Source: Nomia melanderi (lineage: Eukaryota > Arthropoda > Insecta > Hymenoptera > Halictidae). From it: 64,000 nt of DNA. Of this stretch, positions 22,755 through 33,490 are shown one piece after another. A program made the position numbers and the translations under genes. Within the stretch, counting starts at the first letter, position 1. Each line of letters starts with the position of its first letter. The notes beneath the pieces were generated by a model. That model was not told where the DNA came from. It did not search any database and was given only the letters and a program-made list of their open reading frames with translations. Location of the stretch: contig NC_134999.1 in the NCBI RefSeq assembly GCF_051020985.1, forward strand, positions 24,089,160-24,153,159, in the 5' to 3' direction.

Positions 22755-23060
22755 GTGTAGACGTGTTATGGTTCTATGTAGTTTCAGGTAGCTCTATATA
22801 GCTCTAGTATAGTTTTATATAGTTCTATATAGCTTTATATAGCTCTATATAGGTGTAGTATAGCTCTAGTATAGTTTTATGTAGTTCTATATAGCTTTAT
22901 ATAGTTCTATATAGTCCTATATAATTTCAGATAGCTCTATATAGCTCTAGTATAGTTTTATATAGTTCTGTATAGTTTCATATAGTTCCATATTGTTTCA
23001 TATAGTTCCATATTGTTTCATATAACTCTATCTAACTCTATTATAGTTTCACATAGTTCC
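22755..23060 (-). repeat. GAGCTATATA minisatellite, array 3 (reversed)
   Basis: Same 10-11-bp unit as arrays 1 and 2 in reverse complement (TATATAGCTC, TATAGTTCTA), about 28 units. The A/C-rich DNA after it is not the linked segment seen at 8736 and 13331. Confidence 0.95.
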
Positions 23061-23259
23061 ACTTTATATATTTCCTAGTTTCTACACTAAAATTCTCAAA
23101 AGTCACTTTCACTACTCACTTCTCTCAAACACAATTCCATCACATCCCACACAAAACATTACTCCACATAAACTCTCCAATTTCTCAATTCAACATCCAG
23201 CACCTCAACAAAAAGTTCCACATAAAACTCTATAAAATAGTGAAGCTGTAATCGCGCAT

Positions 23260-23600
23260 GAAAATAATCATGCAGAACGAGCGGCCCGGCAGTCGTCAAC
23301 TTTTATCACGTTCGATTCACGAGCGACAAGATCCTCGCGAATAATGCCAATAAAAACGCCGGATCCGTGTTTACGAGCACGCACGACAGATTAACCTTTG
23401 TCTCCCGCCTCATTTTTATCTCCCCGGCCTCGATACTTCGTCGAGTGTCCTCCTTTAATTTCCGCTTCTTTGCCGACATTCAGCCGCGTTTCCACCGCGT
23501 ACTCTCTCCGCTTTTTCTGCTGCGCCGATATTTTCTTCCGCTACCTTGTCCGTCGTTTTGTCGACTCGCTTCGCACGCTCTCGATGCTATTTCTATCGCG
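23260..23600. other. CpG-rich island
   Basis: Preceded by a strongly A/C-rich block (23080-23250), followed by G/T-rich DNA. + frames of 85 and 101 codons overlap it but no domain is recognisable. Confidence 0.6.
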
Positions 23601-24110
23601 GATCTTTCTCTACTCTATCACTGAAACGTCGGTTCAACCCTTCGATGTTCTAATTAGTCGTTTTCTTGTCCTTTGTTTCCAATTTGGAATTTTGTGGTTT
23701 TAGGGGAGTCTTTGGGTGCTTTTGGTCGAGTTGATTTAGTAATTGATGCGATAGTTGTGTTTTGAGATGCTTGAATTGTTTGAAAATTTATTGATTGACG
23801 CAGTAGTTGTGTTTTGAGGAGTTTGAATTGTATTTTCGCACGTCCTCGATGCTATTTCTATTGCGGATCTTTTCTACTCTGCGCTGTTATCACTGAAACA
23901 TCGGTGAAACCTTTCGCTACTTCTAATTAATCCTGTTTTCTTGTTGTTTGGTTTCGATTTAGAATTTACCTTGTTTTTGGGTGTTTTTGGTGTTGATTGG
24001 TGTTTGAGTGTTGGACGGATTGAAGTTTGAAAATTTATTAATCGATGCGATAGACGTGTTTTGAGGAGTTTGAATTCTATTTTGGTTTGATGTCTCAATA
24101 TTTATTAATT
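23570..24110. repeat. tandem duplication, 265 bp offset
   Basis: TCGATGCTATTTCTATYGCGGATCTTT (with one substitution) occurs from 23581 and 23846. The unit includes the right edge of the island and G/T-rich DNA with TTGATGCGATAGTTGTG repeats, so the island edge was itself duplicated. Confidence 0.8.
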
Positions 24111-24699
24111 GACGCAATGATAAATTGTCAGACAATGTCGAATGACAATATTCAATCGATAATAATTTAACCTAACGATCGCAACGCCAAAAAAGAAGTG
24201 ATCGTTCCTTATCTTCGCTACAAAAAAACGATACACGAAGCTCTGAAGTTTCTCGTGGCAGTCAACGTGTTAACGTTGAATGATCGGAGCTTCTACATTA
24301 CTTGAAAACTATTGAAATAATAGTGTACTATTTATAATAGTGAAACCTAAACTACAAAAGAACGAAACATAAAACTTTGACTTTCGTGCAGTCAACGTTA
24401 AATTAGAACTACTCTCGAAATGACTGGTTTCCTTCATTCATAACGATTGATACTTTGGAAACACTGAATATTCCTAATGATTTCGAAGACACTGAAATAA
24501 TGTCGTTGCATTGCGATACTACAAAAAAATATATCAAAAATTCTCAAAACACGTAAAACTCGCAATAAAATCGACTGATGCGACATAGGACTGCCAATGG
24601 TTAAACAGCTCACATTATCTTCTACTAATAATTACAACCAATCAGCAATCATTCACCAGAAACCAACAGCACAGTCAACACGTTAGATTAATCAAAACT
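24111..24699. other. AT-rich non-coding stretch
   Basis: The phrase GCAGTCAACG followed by GTTAA recurs near 24259 and 24391, and again at 44941, hinting at a dispersed unit. A near-palindrome TCAACGTGTTAACGTTGA lies at 24262-24279. A/C-rich in the last 60 bp before the next island. Confidence 0.5.
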
Positions 24700-25110
24700 G
24701 TTTGCCAACGCGAAAAAGATTGGATTTTCCGGGCGACCGAAGTTCCGTTGTCACTCGGCGTTCCGGCTGCCTGACCACGAACCAATTCTCCTCCGCTTGT
24801 CTGATCAATGCCAGACCTTATTCCACTTATTCGCACACACGGGCGCAAACGAAAGTTTCCAGGAAGACAGCGGCGGCGTGTTTTCTTCTTGCGAATTCAT
24901 TCGCCGCGATCAGAGAAGTTCAGGCGGACCGGCCAGAAACGTGTTAGCGAAGTGCGCCGAGTCGCGGCGAGATTGCGGGACTTTCTGAATTTGACTTGTT
25001 TACTTGTTATCGCCCCCGCCGAACGTGTCTTCGAATATATGAGCTCCGCCCGGGCTGATTGGCCGAAGAGATGTGGCCGAAGTTGGCCGATTCTAAGAGA
25101 CGAGGTACTG
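24700..25110. other. CpG-rich island
   Basis: Three overlapping + frames (the longest, 148 codons at 24808-25254, runs into the tandem array). No recognised domain or splice framing. Confidence 0.55.
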
Positions 25111-25760
25111 TTGGAAGGATCGTACGGAGATCTGGGAAGCGATGGGAAACACCTTTCGATAATTTCCCTTTGGGTAGGGTATCAGTGGCTCTCTATTCAT
25201 ACGAATCGTGAAATTTTTTCGAATTTCACAAGTTATTTTGATTGCAATCTGTAGAAAATCTTCTAATAAATTCTGGATTTCGAAATTATCATTCAGATAT
25301 TCTAGGAAGCAATCTTGGGAAACACCTTCCGATAATTTCCCTTTGGGTAGGAAACTATTGACTCTACATTCGTTCAAATTGTGAAATTCTTTGCAATTTC
25401 ACGAATTGTTTTAATTACAGATCATAAAGTGTTGTTTAATAAATTCTAGATCCTGAGATTAACATCCGGAGATCGTAGGAAGCGATCCTGGGAAACAGCT
25501 TTCGATAATTTCCCTTTGGTTAGAGAATTCGTATCTCTTCATTCATTCGAAACGTGAAATTTTTTTGAATTTCACGAGTTATTTTGATTGAAATTTGTAA
25601 AATATTGTCTAATAAATTCTGGATTTTGAAATTAACATCCTCAGATGCTAGGAAGCGATCTTGAGAAACATCTTTTAATAATTTCGCTTTAGTTGCTGAA
25701 ATCAGTGGCTCTCTATTCATTCGAATCGCGAAATTTTTTCGAATTTTGGCACATTGATGT
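25110..25760. repeat. 173-bp tandem array
   Basis: GATAATTTCCCTTTGGGTAG or a close variant starts at 25158, 25331, 25504 and 25677, three exact 173-bp steps. Units share GTGAAATTYTTTYGAATTTC and AATAAATTCTGGAT. The minus-strand frames across it are repetitive translations of this unit. Confidence 0.95.
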
Positions 25761-25865
25761 AAATAATGAAATCTTCATTCACATTTCTCAGTAAAAAATC
25801 AAATTCCGAAAGAATTTCAGCAAATTTCATCAATTCTAGAAATATATAACTTCCTCCTGTATTTC

Positions 25866-26235
25866 TGCTCGCTTAAATTTCATTGTTGTAACCCAGAATA
25901 ATCAAATTTAAGCGAGCATCGCTAGAAACATCGTAGCACGTTGATATAAGTAATGATCATTTCTCAATAACAAGCATTTCTTTGTAAAAAATCAACATTC
26001 GAAAGAATTACAGCAGTTTCACTCTGTTAAATTCCATTTCCAAGACCCAGAATTGTCAAATTTAAGCGAGCATCACTAAACATCGTCGCACATTGACGTA
26101 AATAATTAAATCTCCGTACACATTTCCCACAAGCCAAGCATTTCTCGCTAAAAAATCAACTTCCGACAGAATTCCATCAATTTCACTCCGTTAAATTCCA
26201 TTGTCAATACCCACAATTGTAAAATTTAACCGAGC
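25866..26235. repeat. family G hairpin plus two diverged tandem units
   Basis: TGCTCGCTTAAATTTCA (25866-25882) pairs with TCAAATTTAAGCGAGCA (25902-25918). The right arm recurs at about 26056 and 26221 in units 148-164 bp long whose left arms have decayed to CTCTGTTAAATTCCA. Confidence 0.85.
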
Positions 26236-26329
26236 ATCGCTCCAATAAGACGAAACAAACGAAACGATCAACGAAGATCCAGCATCTCCAACAGGTGCAT
26301 ATTTCACGTTGGAAAATATCACAGAAAAA

Positions 26330-26640
26330 AGGCCTCGCAATTAAGGGATTAACATCGTATCGGCCGAAATCACTTCGCCCCGGAATTAAACAGTTTCGCG
26401 CGACAGCTATACGGCCCGTATGATTTGTATTTACGAGCGATGGACTTTCTGCCGCTAAATAACGCTGCTCAACGATTTTCACCGGCGGACAAGTTATCGT
26501 TGTTCCGCCGGCGTGATATATGGATTGACAACCTTTCATTTATCTATGATCGTTCTCCGCCTACCAAAAATTTCACTCCCCGAGCAGCTTCCATAAATTT
26601 ATCACCGTTACACTTGTCGGCCGAGGCCGACCTTTAATTC
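26330..26640. other. CpG-rich island
   Basis: A/C-rich left flank (26100-26200), G/T-rich right flank (26640-26830). Frames of 70 (+) and 111 (-) codons, no recognised domain. Confidence 0.55.
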
Positions 26641-27039
26641 ATTGTTTTATTATCGGTCAGTAGGCGTCGAACGATGATTTCGCTTAATAATGTCTAGTAG
26701 CTTGTTTGCCTTTGTTTTCGATGTTGAGGAAATGTGTAAGAGGAATGATGATTCGAATTATTTTTAGAATATTTGGTGGATGTTTTAAAATGGTATTTCT
26801 TAGATTTTCTATTTTGATTTTTGATGTCTTCGGTGGAAATGGTGTTGAATTATGATCGTTACAGTTAGAATTACGTTTATTGGTTTACAGATCCGAATTG
26901 ATTTAGAAAAATGTCACTATTTCATTAAACTAGTGAATCAATGTTTTCAAACTTAATTTAATAGAGAAATTATAGTTCCAAATCATTTTATCGTTTACAT
27001 CTTCGATTGATGTGTTAATTAAACATGATCCCATCGTCT
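26641..27039. other. G/T-rich flank, no element recognised
   Basis: Unique AT-rich DNA, G/T-biased near the island and fading by about 26900. Confidence 0.5.
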
Positions 27040-28085
27040 TTGCGTGAAATGTTGCCCAAGACGCCATCACGGTAAAACTATCAGTGATAACTTCTCAATG
27101 GAACATCAATTTCCTTTTATATCCACTGCGATACTACCACGATATAAAACTCACAGGACATTTACCGGATTTTGTGTCTAATAAATTTCTTCATATCACA
27201 CAAAAATGGCACAAGCATCTAAAACTCTGTGTTGAATCGAATGGTACCTTATGAACGTTAAATTGTCGCTTTGGGTGAGACGAGTGATTGAAACGTGGAC
27301 ACCGTCGAATTTTGTAGTTAATAAATTACTTCATTATTGACACTAGTAATTATGTATTTAATAAATTATTTTATATCGTGCAAAAATAAATGGCACGAGC
27401 TAACACTGAAACTCCACGTTTTAATCAACCGTAGTTACTCAAGGCGACAATTTAACCTTCACAAGGTACCATTCTATACAACTCAGACATTTGCAAATTG
27501 TATATTCAACAAATTACTTCATATCACACAAAAATGGCACGACCATCACTAAAACTTCGTATTGCAATCGAATGGTACCTTGTGAAGGTTAAATTATCAT
27601 TTTGAATGAAATGATTGATTGAAACGTGGACACCGTCGAATTTTGTAGTTAATAAATTACTTCATATCATGCAGAAATAAATGGCACGACCTGACGCCAG
27701 CAATTATGTATTTAATAAATTAAACACACAGCTAAAACCACTGAAACTCCACGTTTTAATCAACTGTAGTTCTTCAACCCGACAATTTAATCTCAAGGTG
27801 CCATTGCGTTCACTTCAGTCATTCACAAATTGTACATTCAACAAATTACTTCGCATGATAAAAAAATAACACAGTCTATCACTAAAACTCCCGTTGCAAT
27901 CGAGGCCCATCCAAAGCAATTTCACCTCCACAAGGTGCCATTCTACATAATTCAGACATTCGCAAATTCAACAAATTACTTCACATCATAAAAAACAAAA
28001 TAACACAGCTCACCATCGCTAAAACTCGCGTCGCAATCGAGCGTGCCCATCCACAGCGACAATTTAACGTTCACAAGGTGCCATT
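27040..28085. repeat. complex array with direct and inverted units
   Basis: AAATTACTTCATATCACACA-type phrases recur at about 27190, 27320, 27510, 27655, 27845 and 27975. GATTGAAACGTGGACACCGT recurs 332 bp apart near 27284 and 27616. An inverted pair, AATTTAACCTTCACAAGGTA (about 27451) and its complement (about 27573), is embedded. The last unit runs into the CpG island. Confidence 0.85.
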
Positions 28086-28690
28086 CCGTCCGCTCCGGTA
28101 GCTCCGAGCACAGTTCCCATTAACGCAGGCATATAATTATCATAAATCCCAGGAAGTCGTGGCCCTTGCGAGGAATCCGCCCCGTGTCCCGCGGCGGGCG
28201 AGGCTTTTAATAAAGAAGCAGGCGCTGCTCGCGTTCGAAAGAACGCGTAGTTAAGCGTGCTCAGACGTTCCGCGCGGAATTTACCGGCGGATCCGGCGCG
28301 GTACACCGAAAACCGCTTTACGGCGTAGTCTGGCATCGCCGCTCGGTTGCAACTGCACTTTTACTGCTTGCGCCGCGTGCTGCAGCGTGTTCCGCGCGAG
28401 CGGGGCCGGCAGTTTCCGCGTAAAAGTGCTCGTTCGCCGATTGAAAGCGCGAGTCCCGCGATGATGCGATTTAGAGCGGATAAAGCCGCGGTCGCTGTCT
28501 CGAATTATGCTAAACCGAGCAAGCCGGAGCGATTCCGGTCACGAACGGTGCGCGTTCGCGGTTCCCGGATACTGGCCGGGCCGAGCAGCCGCGGAAATCG
28601 AGTTTACGCGAAACTCGCGCCGAGTCCCGAGGGATTTCCGGTTAAGGAGCCGGATAGAGGGAAGGGAAGGGACGCAGACTTAACCCTTTG
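28085..28690. other. CpG-rich island
   Basis: CpG-dense with GCGCGG and CCGCG words. A 120-codon + frame (28347-28709) and a 90-codon minus frame are unrecognised. The left flank is A/C-rich; the right flank is masked by MITEs. Confidence 0.6.
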
Positions 28691-28736
28691 CCGCGCTGGC
28701 GACATTTAACCCGTTGCAGTGTATTTTTAGTTTCAA

Positions 28737-29043
28737 CCCTTTGTATTTGAAAGGTGACTCTCGCTCGTTATTTAATTTTATGGAGTGGAATTATGGAATT
28801 TAAAATTTTGGAATAAAATGACTTTGTTCCTCAACGTACTAAGTATCCTCTCTTATCAGAGAATGTTTAAATATTTCTAATGAGAAACTTGCGAGTGCAA
28901 AGGACGAAGATTCTTTGAAATTTGTGAAACTTGCAGCAGATGAAGTTAAATTATATGTCAATTGATTTATTAATAGGAAGAAAGTCATTTGTTCGCCTCT
29001 TCCAAGTATGAATGATCTCGAAAAGATACTCGTCCACAAAGGG
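28737..29043 (+). mobile_element. fused family C and family D MITEs
   Basis: A family C element (CCCTTTGTATTTGAAAGGTGA at its left end) runs to about 28901, where GAGTGCAAAGGACGAAGATTC joins directly to the interior of a family D element ending in CCACAAAGGG and TTAA (29044-29047). The shared CCCTTTGC end was probably the joining point. Confidence 0.8.
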
Positions 29044-29136
29044 TTAATTGTTATTAACTTTACATACGTGTTACGTCTGTTTTGTTGAATGTATTGCTGA
29101 AGAATAAATAAATGTATTAGTGCAGCGCGTAAAATA

Positions 29137-29152
29137 GACGGCTATAGCCGTC
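29137..29152. repeat. 16-bp perfect palindrome
   Basis: GACGGCTATAGCCGTC, isolated between a MITE end and GGGTTAA at 29163. It could be the core of a further TTAA element or a protein-binding dyad. Confidence 0.6.
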
Positions 29153-29234
29153 GTTTGAGCAATGGGTTAAATGTTATCAGTGTGTTTTTTATCTCAGTAT
29201 TATTTTACGATCGAGTACTGTATTTATGATTGTT

Positions 29235-29800
29235 TATAGAATTTATATACAACAAAATACATTAACTTCAAGTTTTTAGTATTCATGTATTCATTATAAA
29301 CCGCCTATAGGAGAATAACTTTGAGAATATTTTTGCAATGTATGTATATATTTGCAGTAATTTGAATCTTACCTTCTCAAATATGACTCCAGTGAATTCC
29401 TGAGATCGCGCCGATTAAAATGAGCCCAAACACGATGAGGATCGGCCCAGTATCACCGACGTAATATAATTAGCGCGCCTCTTATGTTCCGACAAAATGG
29501 CGGGTCGCGTGGCGCTTCTCTTTATCAGTATCAATGATCTTCCTACTGTGTTCTTCAAGAAGTAAACCAAACTAAATTTACTTGAATAAATATTATCTTC
29601 TGCTATTATTTCTGTAATAATACAATATTTGCGACGTATATTCCAATCTATATTAATATTATAATCACAATATTAAGTAACTACTCTTAATTTTTTCTCA
29701 GTCACCCAACCGTTGCGATTCTCTTTATCAGTATCAATTATAATCCTGCTACGTTCTTCACGAAATAAATTGAAGTAAATTTATTTGAATAAATGTTATT
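29235..29800 (-). mobile_element. family A interspersed repeat, copy 4
   Basis: Reverse-complement orientation. Matches 36184-36760 almost throughout, including ~80 bp beyond the family core (CATTATAAACCGCCTATAGG). I see no difference between the two over about 200 bp (29490-29690). The CpG core has the shorter form CGGGTCGCGTGGCGC, which marks copies 4 and 5 as a subfamily. Confidence 0.9.
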
Positions 29801-30019
29801 TCTTGATATTCTTTTTATAATAACACAGTATTTGTATCTAACATTTTCTTTCATAACCCAATCACTTCCGCGTTTTCGCTATATCCGCAAAATTCGTTTA
29901 CTCGGTTAAACTTTCTACAATGCATCGATCTGTGAAATAATGAAATAAACTAGCTTAGTTCTTACTTTGTTTATTTTCTCATTAGTTATATTCCGAGAAT
30001 GTCTATATCTGTTCAGAAA

Positions 30020-30350
30020 TCGTCGAATATTTCTACTGCAACACTTTCGAGGGTTGAAATTCAATCACTTACAACATGAAGATAAAATTCCGTCTCTCAA
30101 TCTACACAAGATGTTTTTCTACAATTGCAAATGTTATACTCCATCAGGAAACAACGAATGTTTATACCAAATACTACCGAGTGCAAAGTTTTAAAATTCA
30201 ACATCAAATTTCATAAAACATCAATACGCGAAATAAAAAACTTCTGTCTCAATCCATGCAAGCTGTTTCCCTACTCTAATTACAAATGTTATCAACACTC
30301 CATCAGTAAATAGTAAATGTTTATAACACTAAATATTCCCGAAAGGGCTA
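30020..30350. repeat. tandem duplication, ~157 bp offset
   Basis: Blocks with TACAAATGTTATMAACACTCCATCAG-like wording at about 30125 and 30283 match, including AATGTTTATA and the TTYGAAATTCAACATC region. Moderate divergence. Confidence 0.7.
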
Positions 30351-30359
30351 AACTCCACG

Positions 30360-30640
30360 TAAAGAGGTCCGCAACTGGTTGGTTTATTGTTCCCAGCGAG
30401 CCACGCTCGTTGCGATCCCCCGTCGAGCTTGTTTTTCACTCGCCGACGCGAATGGCTCCGATCGAAAACGGCCACAGGCAATTCCATTACGTCGAGAACT
30501 TGGTGAAACACGATCATTCGCCGCTGATCACCGTGATCTTTGCTCGAGGACCCGGAGAGCTTAATCGGATGATCGGTACGTTGCCCTGGGCGCTCGGGGA
30601 TTTAAGAAGCTTGTATCGTGCAGTATTGTTCGAGTTGGTT
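30360..30640. other. CpG-rich island
   Basis: A 113-codon + frame (30317-30658) and overlapping frames on both strands; none recognised. One of the few islands whose right flank is not clearly G/T-rich. Confidence 0.5.
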
Positions 30641-30822
30641 TCTGGGTTAACCCCTTGAATTCTGCTCTACATTCTTCATATCACATTTATTACTAAATCA
30701 ACCCTCGAAACACGTATAATCAGCGATAGAACCGACATCAAAGCTGCGTAACACATACTGAAATAAGAATTAAGAATAATTATATCAAATCTGCCTTATG
30801 ATTTCTATAATCAATACGACTA

Positions 30823-31235
30823 TCATCAGTCACTGAAAGTCTACAAATATCAGAATACTGCGAAACATACGAAGTGCCATTTCAAGCTTCAAATTGCCCC
30901 TTGACCCTAATCCTACCTGTTTCTATAACGAACGTCTCTCAGTCACTTACGAGAAGGATACAGGAAGAACAATGCACCGGAATATTTTAATATTCCAGCA
31001 AAATATCATTGTTCCTCAATTTCCTCGCGATTCTACTGTCATTAGTCACTGAAAGTCTATAAATATCAGAATACTGCGAAACGTACGAAGTGCGATTTCA
31101 AGTTTCAAATTGCTCCTTGACCCTAATCCTACGTGTTTCTACAACGAACGTCTCTCAGTCACTTACGAGAAGGATCTAGAAAGGACAATGCATCGGAATA
31201 TTTTAATATTCTAGTAAAATACCATTGTTCCTCAA
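30823..31235. repeat. tandem duplication, 216 bp unit
   Basis: TCATCAGTCACTGAAAGTCT (30823) and its copy (31039) begin ~195-bp blocks that stay closely similar through CTCAGTCACTTACGAGAAGG and TTCCTCAATTTCCTCGCG. Divergence is low. Confidence 0.95.
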
Positions 31236-31740
31236 TTTCCTCGCGATTCCTCTTCGACTTAACTAAAGAACATCAAAAAACATCTTCTAGGTTAAACTGC
31301 CCCATGAAATCTTCATTCAAACATTTTTCAAACAGCCGAATCCCAGTCTCTGAAACAACAAGCACCGGTAATTAATCTCGCGCGTTGAATATAGGTTTCC
31401 GCCGCGTCAATTTCCTCGCGATTCCTCTTCAACTTAAACAAACATCAAAAAATATCTTCTAGGTTAAACTGCCCCATGAAATCTCCATTCAAGCCAAACA
31501 TTTTTCAAACAGACGAATCCCAGTCTCTGAAACAACAAGCACCAGTAATTAAACTCGCGCGCTGAATATCGGTTTCCGCCGCTTCAATTTCCTCGCGATT
31601 CCTCTTCAACTTAACCAAACATCAAAAAACATCTAGGTTAAACTGACCCACAAAATCTCTATTCAAACATTTTTCAAACAGCCGATTCCCAGTCTCTGAA
31701 ACAACAAGCAGTAATTAATCTCGCTGAATATCGGTTTCCG
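31236..31740. repeat. ~176 bp tandem array, three copies
   Basis: TCCTCGCGATTCCTCTTC starts at 31238, 31413 and 31590 (steps 175 and 177). Units share TAGGTTAAACTGCCCCATGA and CCAGTCTCTGAAACAACAAG. The array follows directly from the last phrase of the 216-bp unit and ends in the CpG island. Confidence 0.95.
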
Positions 31741-32210
31741 CGTGTCTCCAGGCGGAAAGGCACCGCCGTGGGACGGCAACCGGAGCCCGCGCCGAATAAA
31801 AGCAAATCCCGCGCAACCCGATCGCGAATTCGGGCACGTCCGTCGGTGACGCCGGTAATCGAGGGAAATTTGCAATTACGCCGCCTATAATGCGACTACG
31901 TCACAATACCCCGTAACGCGTAACGATACGGTTATGTTTCCGCGCTCGCGACACCGCCGCGGGGCGTTTTTCGGCCGTTGCCCGGCCGCCATTGCGGTCC
32001 CGCGTTATCGGGCCGCGCGCTAAGCCCGGACAGGAAGTTGCCTGTGTAAACCCGGCGATTAAAGGTTACTCGGATTCATTCCGCCGTGGGAATAACGACA
32101 CCCTGACCGCCACTGAACAAGGACGATGCGATAACGGGCTAACGAACTTTATTCCCGCCTTCGCGATACAGATTTTTATCGGCGACCGAGATCGTCGCGT
32201 TATCTGAGAA
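31740..32210. other. CpG-rich island
   Basis: A/C-rich array on the left and G/T-rich unique DNA on the right (32215-32330). Short frames only. Confidence 0.65.
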
Positions 32211-32556
32211 CGGTTCCAAGGAAAGTGACTTTGTTTTAGTGTGCTCTAGTTTCAGCTTTGGATGCGTTTGTGAGGTCAAGAGAGGATTATGTATTTGGTT
32301 GTTGTTTTTGAACTTTGACATTTGAACTGTTTACTTGAATTTTTTCGTTATTTCTAAGAAAATCTGTCTAAAATGTAAAAAGTACTTGTGGGAAACGTAC
32401 AATCGACAAATCTATTTGTAAAAAATGCGGTGGAAACGAATAAAACGTAAATTACATACTTCTAAATAAAAGAAACTATATTTGTATACTGTCAAGTTGG
32501 CTATTATCTTCGTTCTATATTAAAAAATATAAGTTGTGCTAAAGAGCAGGCATTTT
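32211..32556. other. AT-rich non-coding stretch
   Basis: G/T-rich for ~120 bp, then plain AT-rich. Nothing recognised. Confidence 0.5.
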
Positions 32557-32905
32557 AAATCATTAAATCTTACACTTAAGTGAGTAATCTTCCTCAAAAC
32601 GACGCCTCAGAATTCTTCACCTCGAATTTCCTTTGAAAACGAAGTTTCTCAAGCATTTTGCAACACAATTATCGCGCGATTAAGTAAGTAATCTCACTGT
32701 TACATCTTAAATCATTAAATCTTACACTTAATCTTCCTCAAAACGCCTCACAATTCTTCTCCTCGAATTTCCTTCGAAAACGAAGCTTCTTTCAAACATT
32801 TCATAATTATCACGTGATTAAGTAATCCCACTATCACATCTTAAATCATTAAATCTTACACTTCACTGAATAATCTTCCTCAAAACGCCTCAGAATTCTC
32901 CTCGA
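32557..32905. repeat. tandem array, 152 and 134 bp steps
   Basis: AAATCATTAAATCTTACACTT begins units at 32557, 32709 and 32843. Each contains AATCTTCCTCAAAACG and CCTCGAATTTCCTT. A/C content rises toward the island on the right. Confidence 0.9.
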
Positions 32906-32979
32906 ATGATCCTTTTCAAACGAGAATAGTGTTAAAACATCCATCAGCTTCCATAAGCTGCATCAATCGGCCTCTCGCA

Positions 32980-33490
32980 AAAAAGACATCGCGACAGAGT
33001 TTACCTTCAGAACCCAAGATGCACGTCGCCATTGGCGCAGGGTTCAAGAAAAATCCACCCTCCGTGCCAGTATTTGCGGTTCTATTAGCGATCCTTCGGC
33101 TAGCCCTAACCCAGCCTCGGATGAAGATTGCAAGAGCGCGCTGACGGCTCTCGAACAGCCTCGTCCCTTCTCCCCCATGGTGCACCATAGCCTCATAGCC
33201 TGCACCAGCGTCTTGCCTCGGAAAGTCGACTGTAGCACGTCTGAGGAATTCGCAGCGGAGAAAAGGAGGGCAGAGGTTGGAGTCGCGTCTACTGTAGCAA
33301 AATAGGGTATGCATTATGCATGGGGGCGACTCGGCGCTCGTGCCAAGTGTGTCCTCGTGACTGCGTGGCGACTGCATGTAATTTAATTTAACAGCCTCGT
33401 AAGAAACCCCGCCGACTCGTTTGTTTCCGGCACACGCGCCTCCTCTATCGGAACGCCGCGATCGTTCGATCGCCGTGCTCTTGAATCTTC
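32980..33490. other. CpG-rich island with the longest minus frame
   Basis: A 193-codon minus frame (33497-32916) opens with GTG, not ATG; its first ATG is ~40 codons in. I recognise no domain, and the frame has no splice framing. A donor-like AAG/GTGAGC on the minus strand sits at its upstream edge (33497). Best read as non-coding. Confidence 0.5.
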
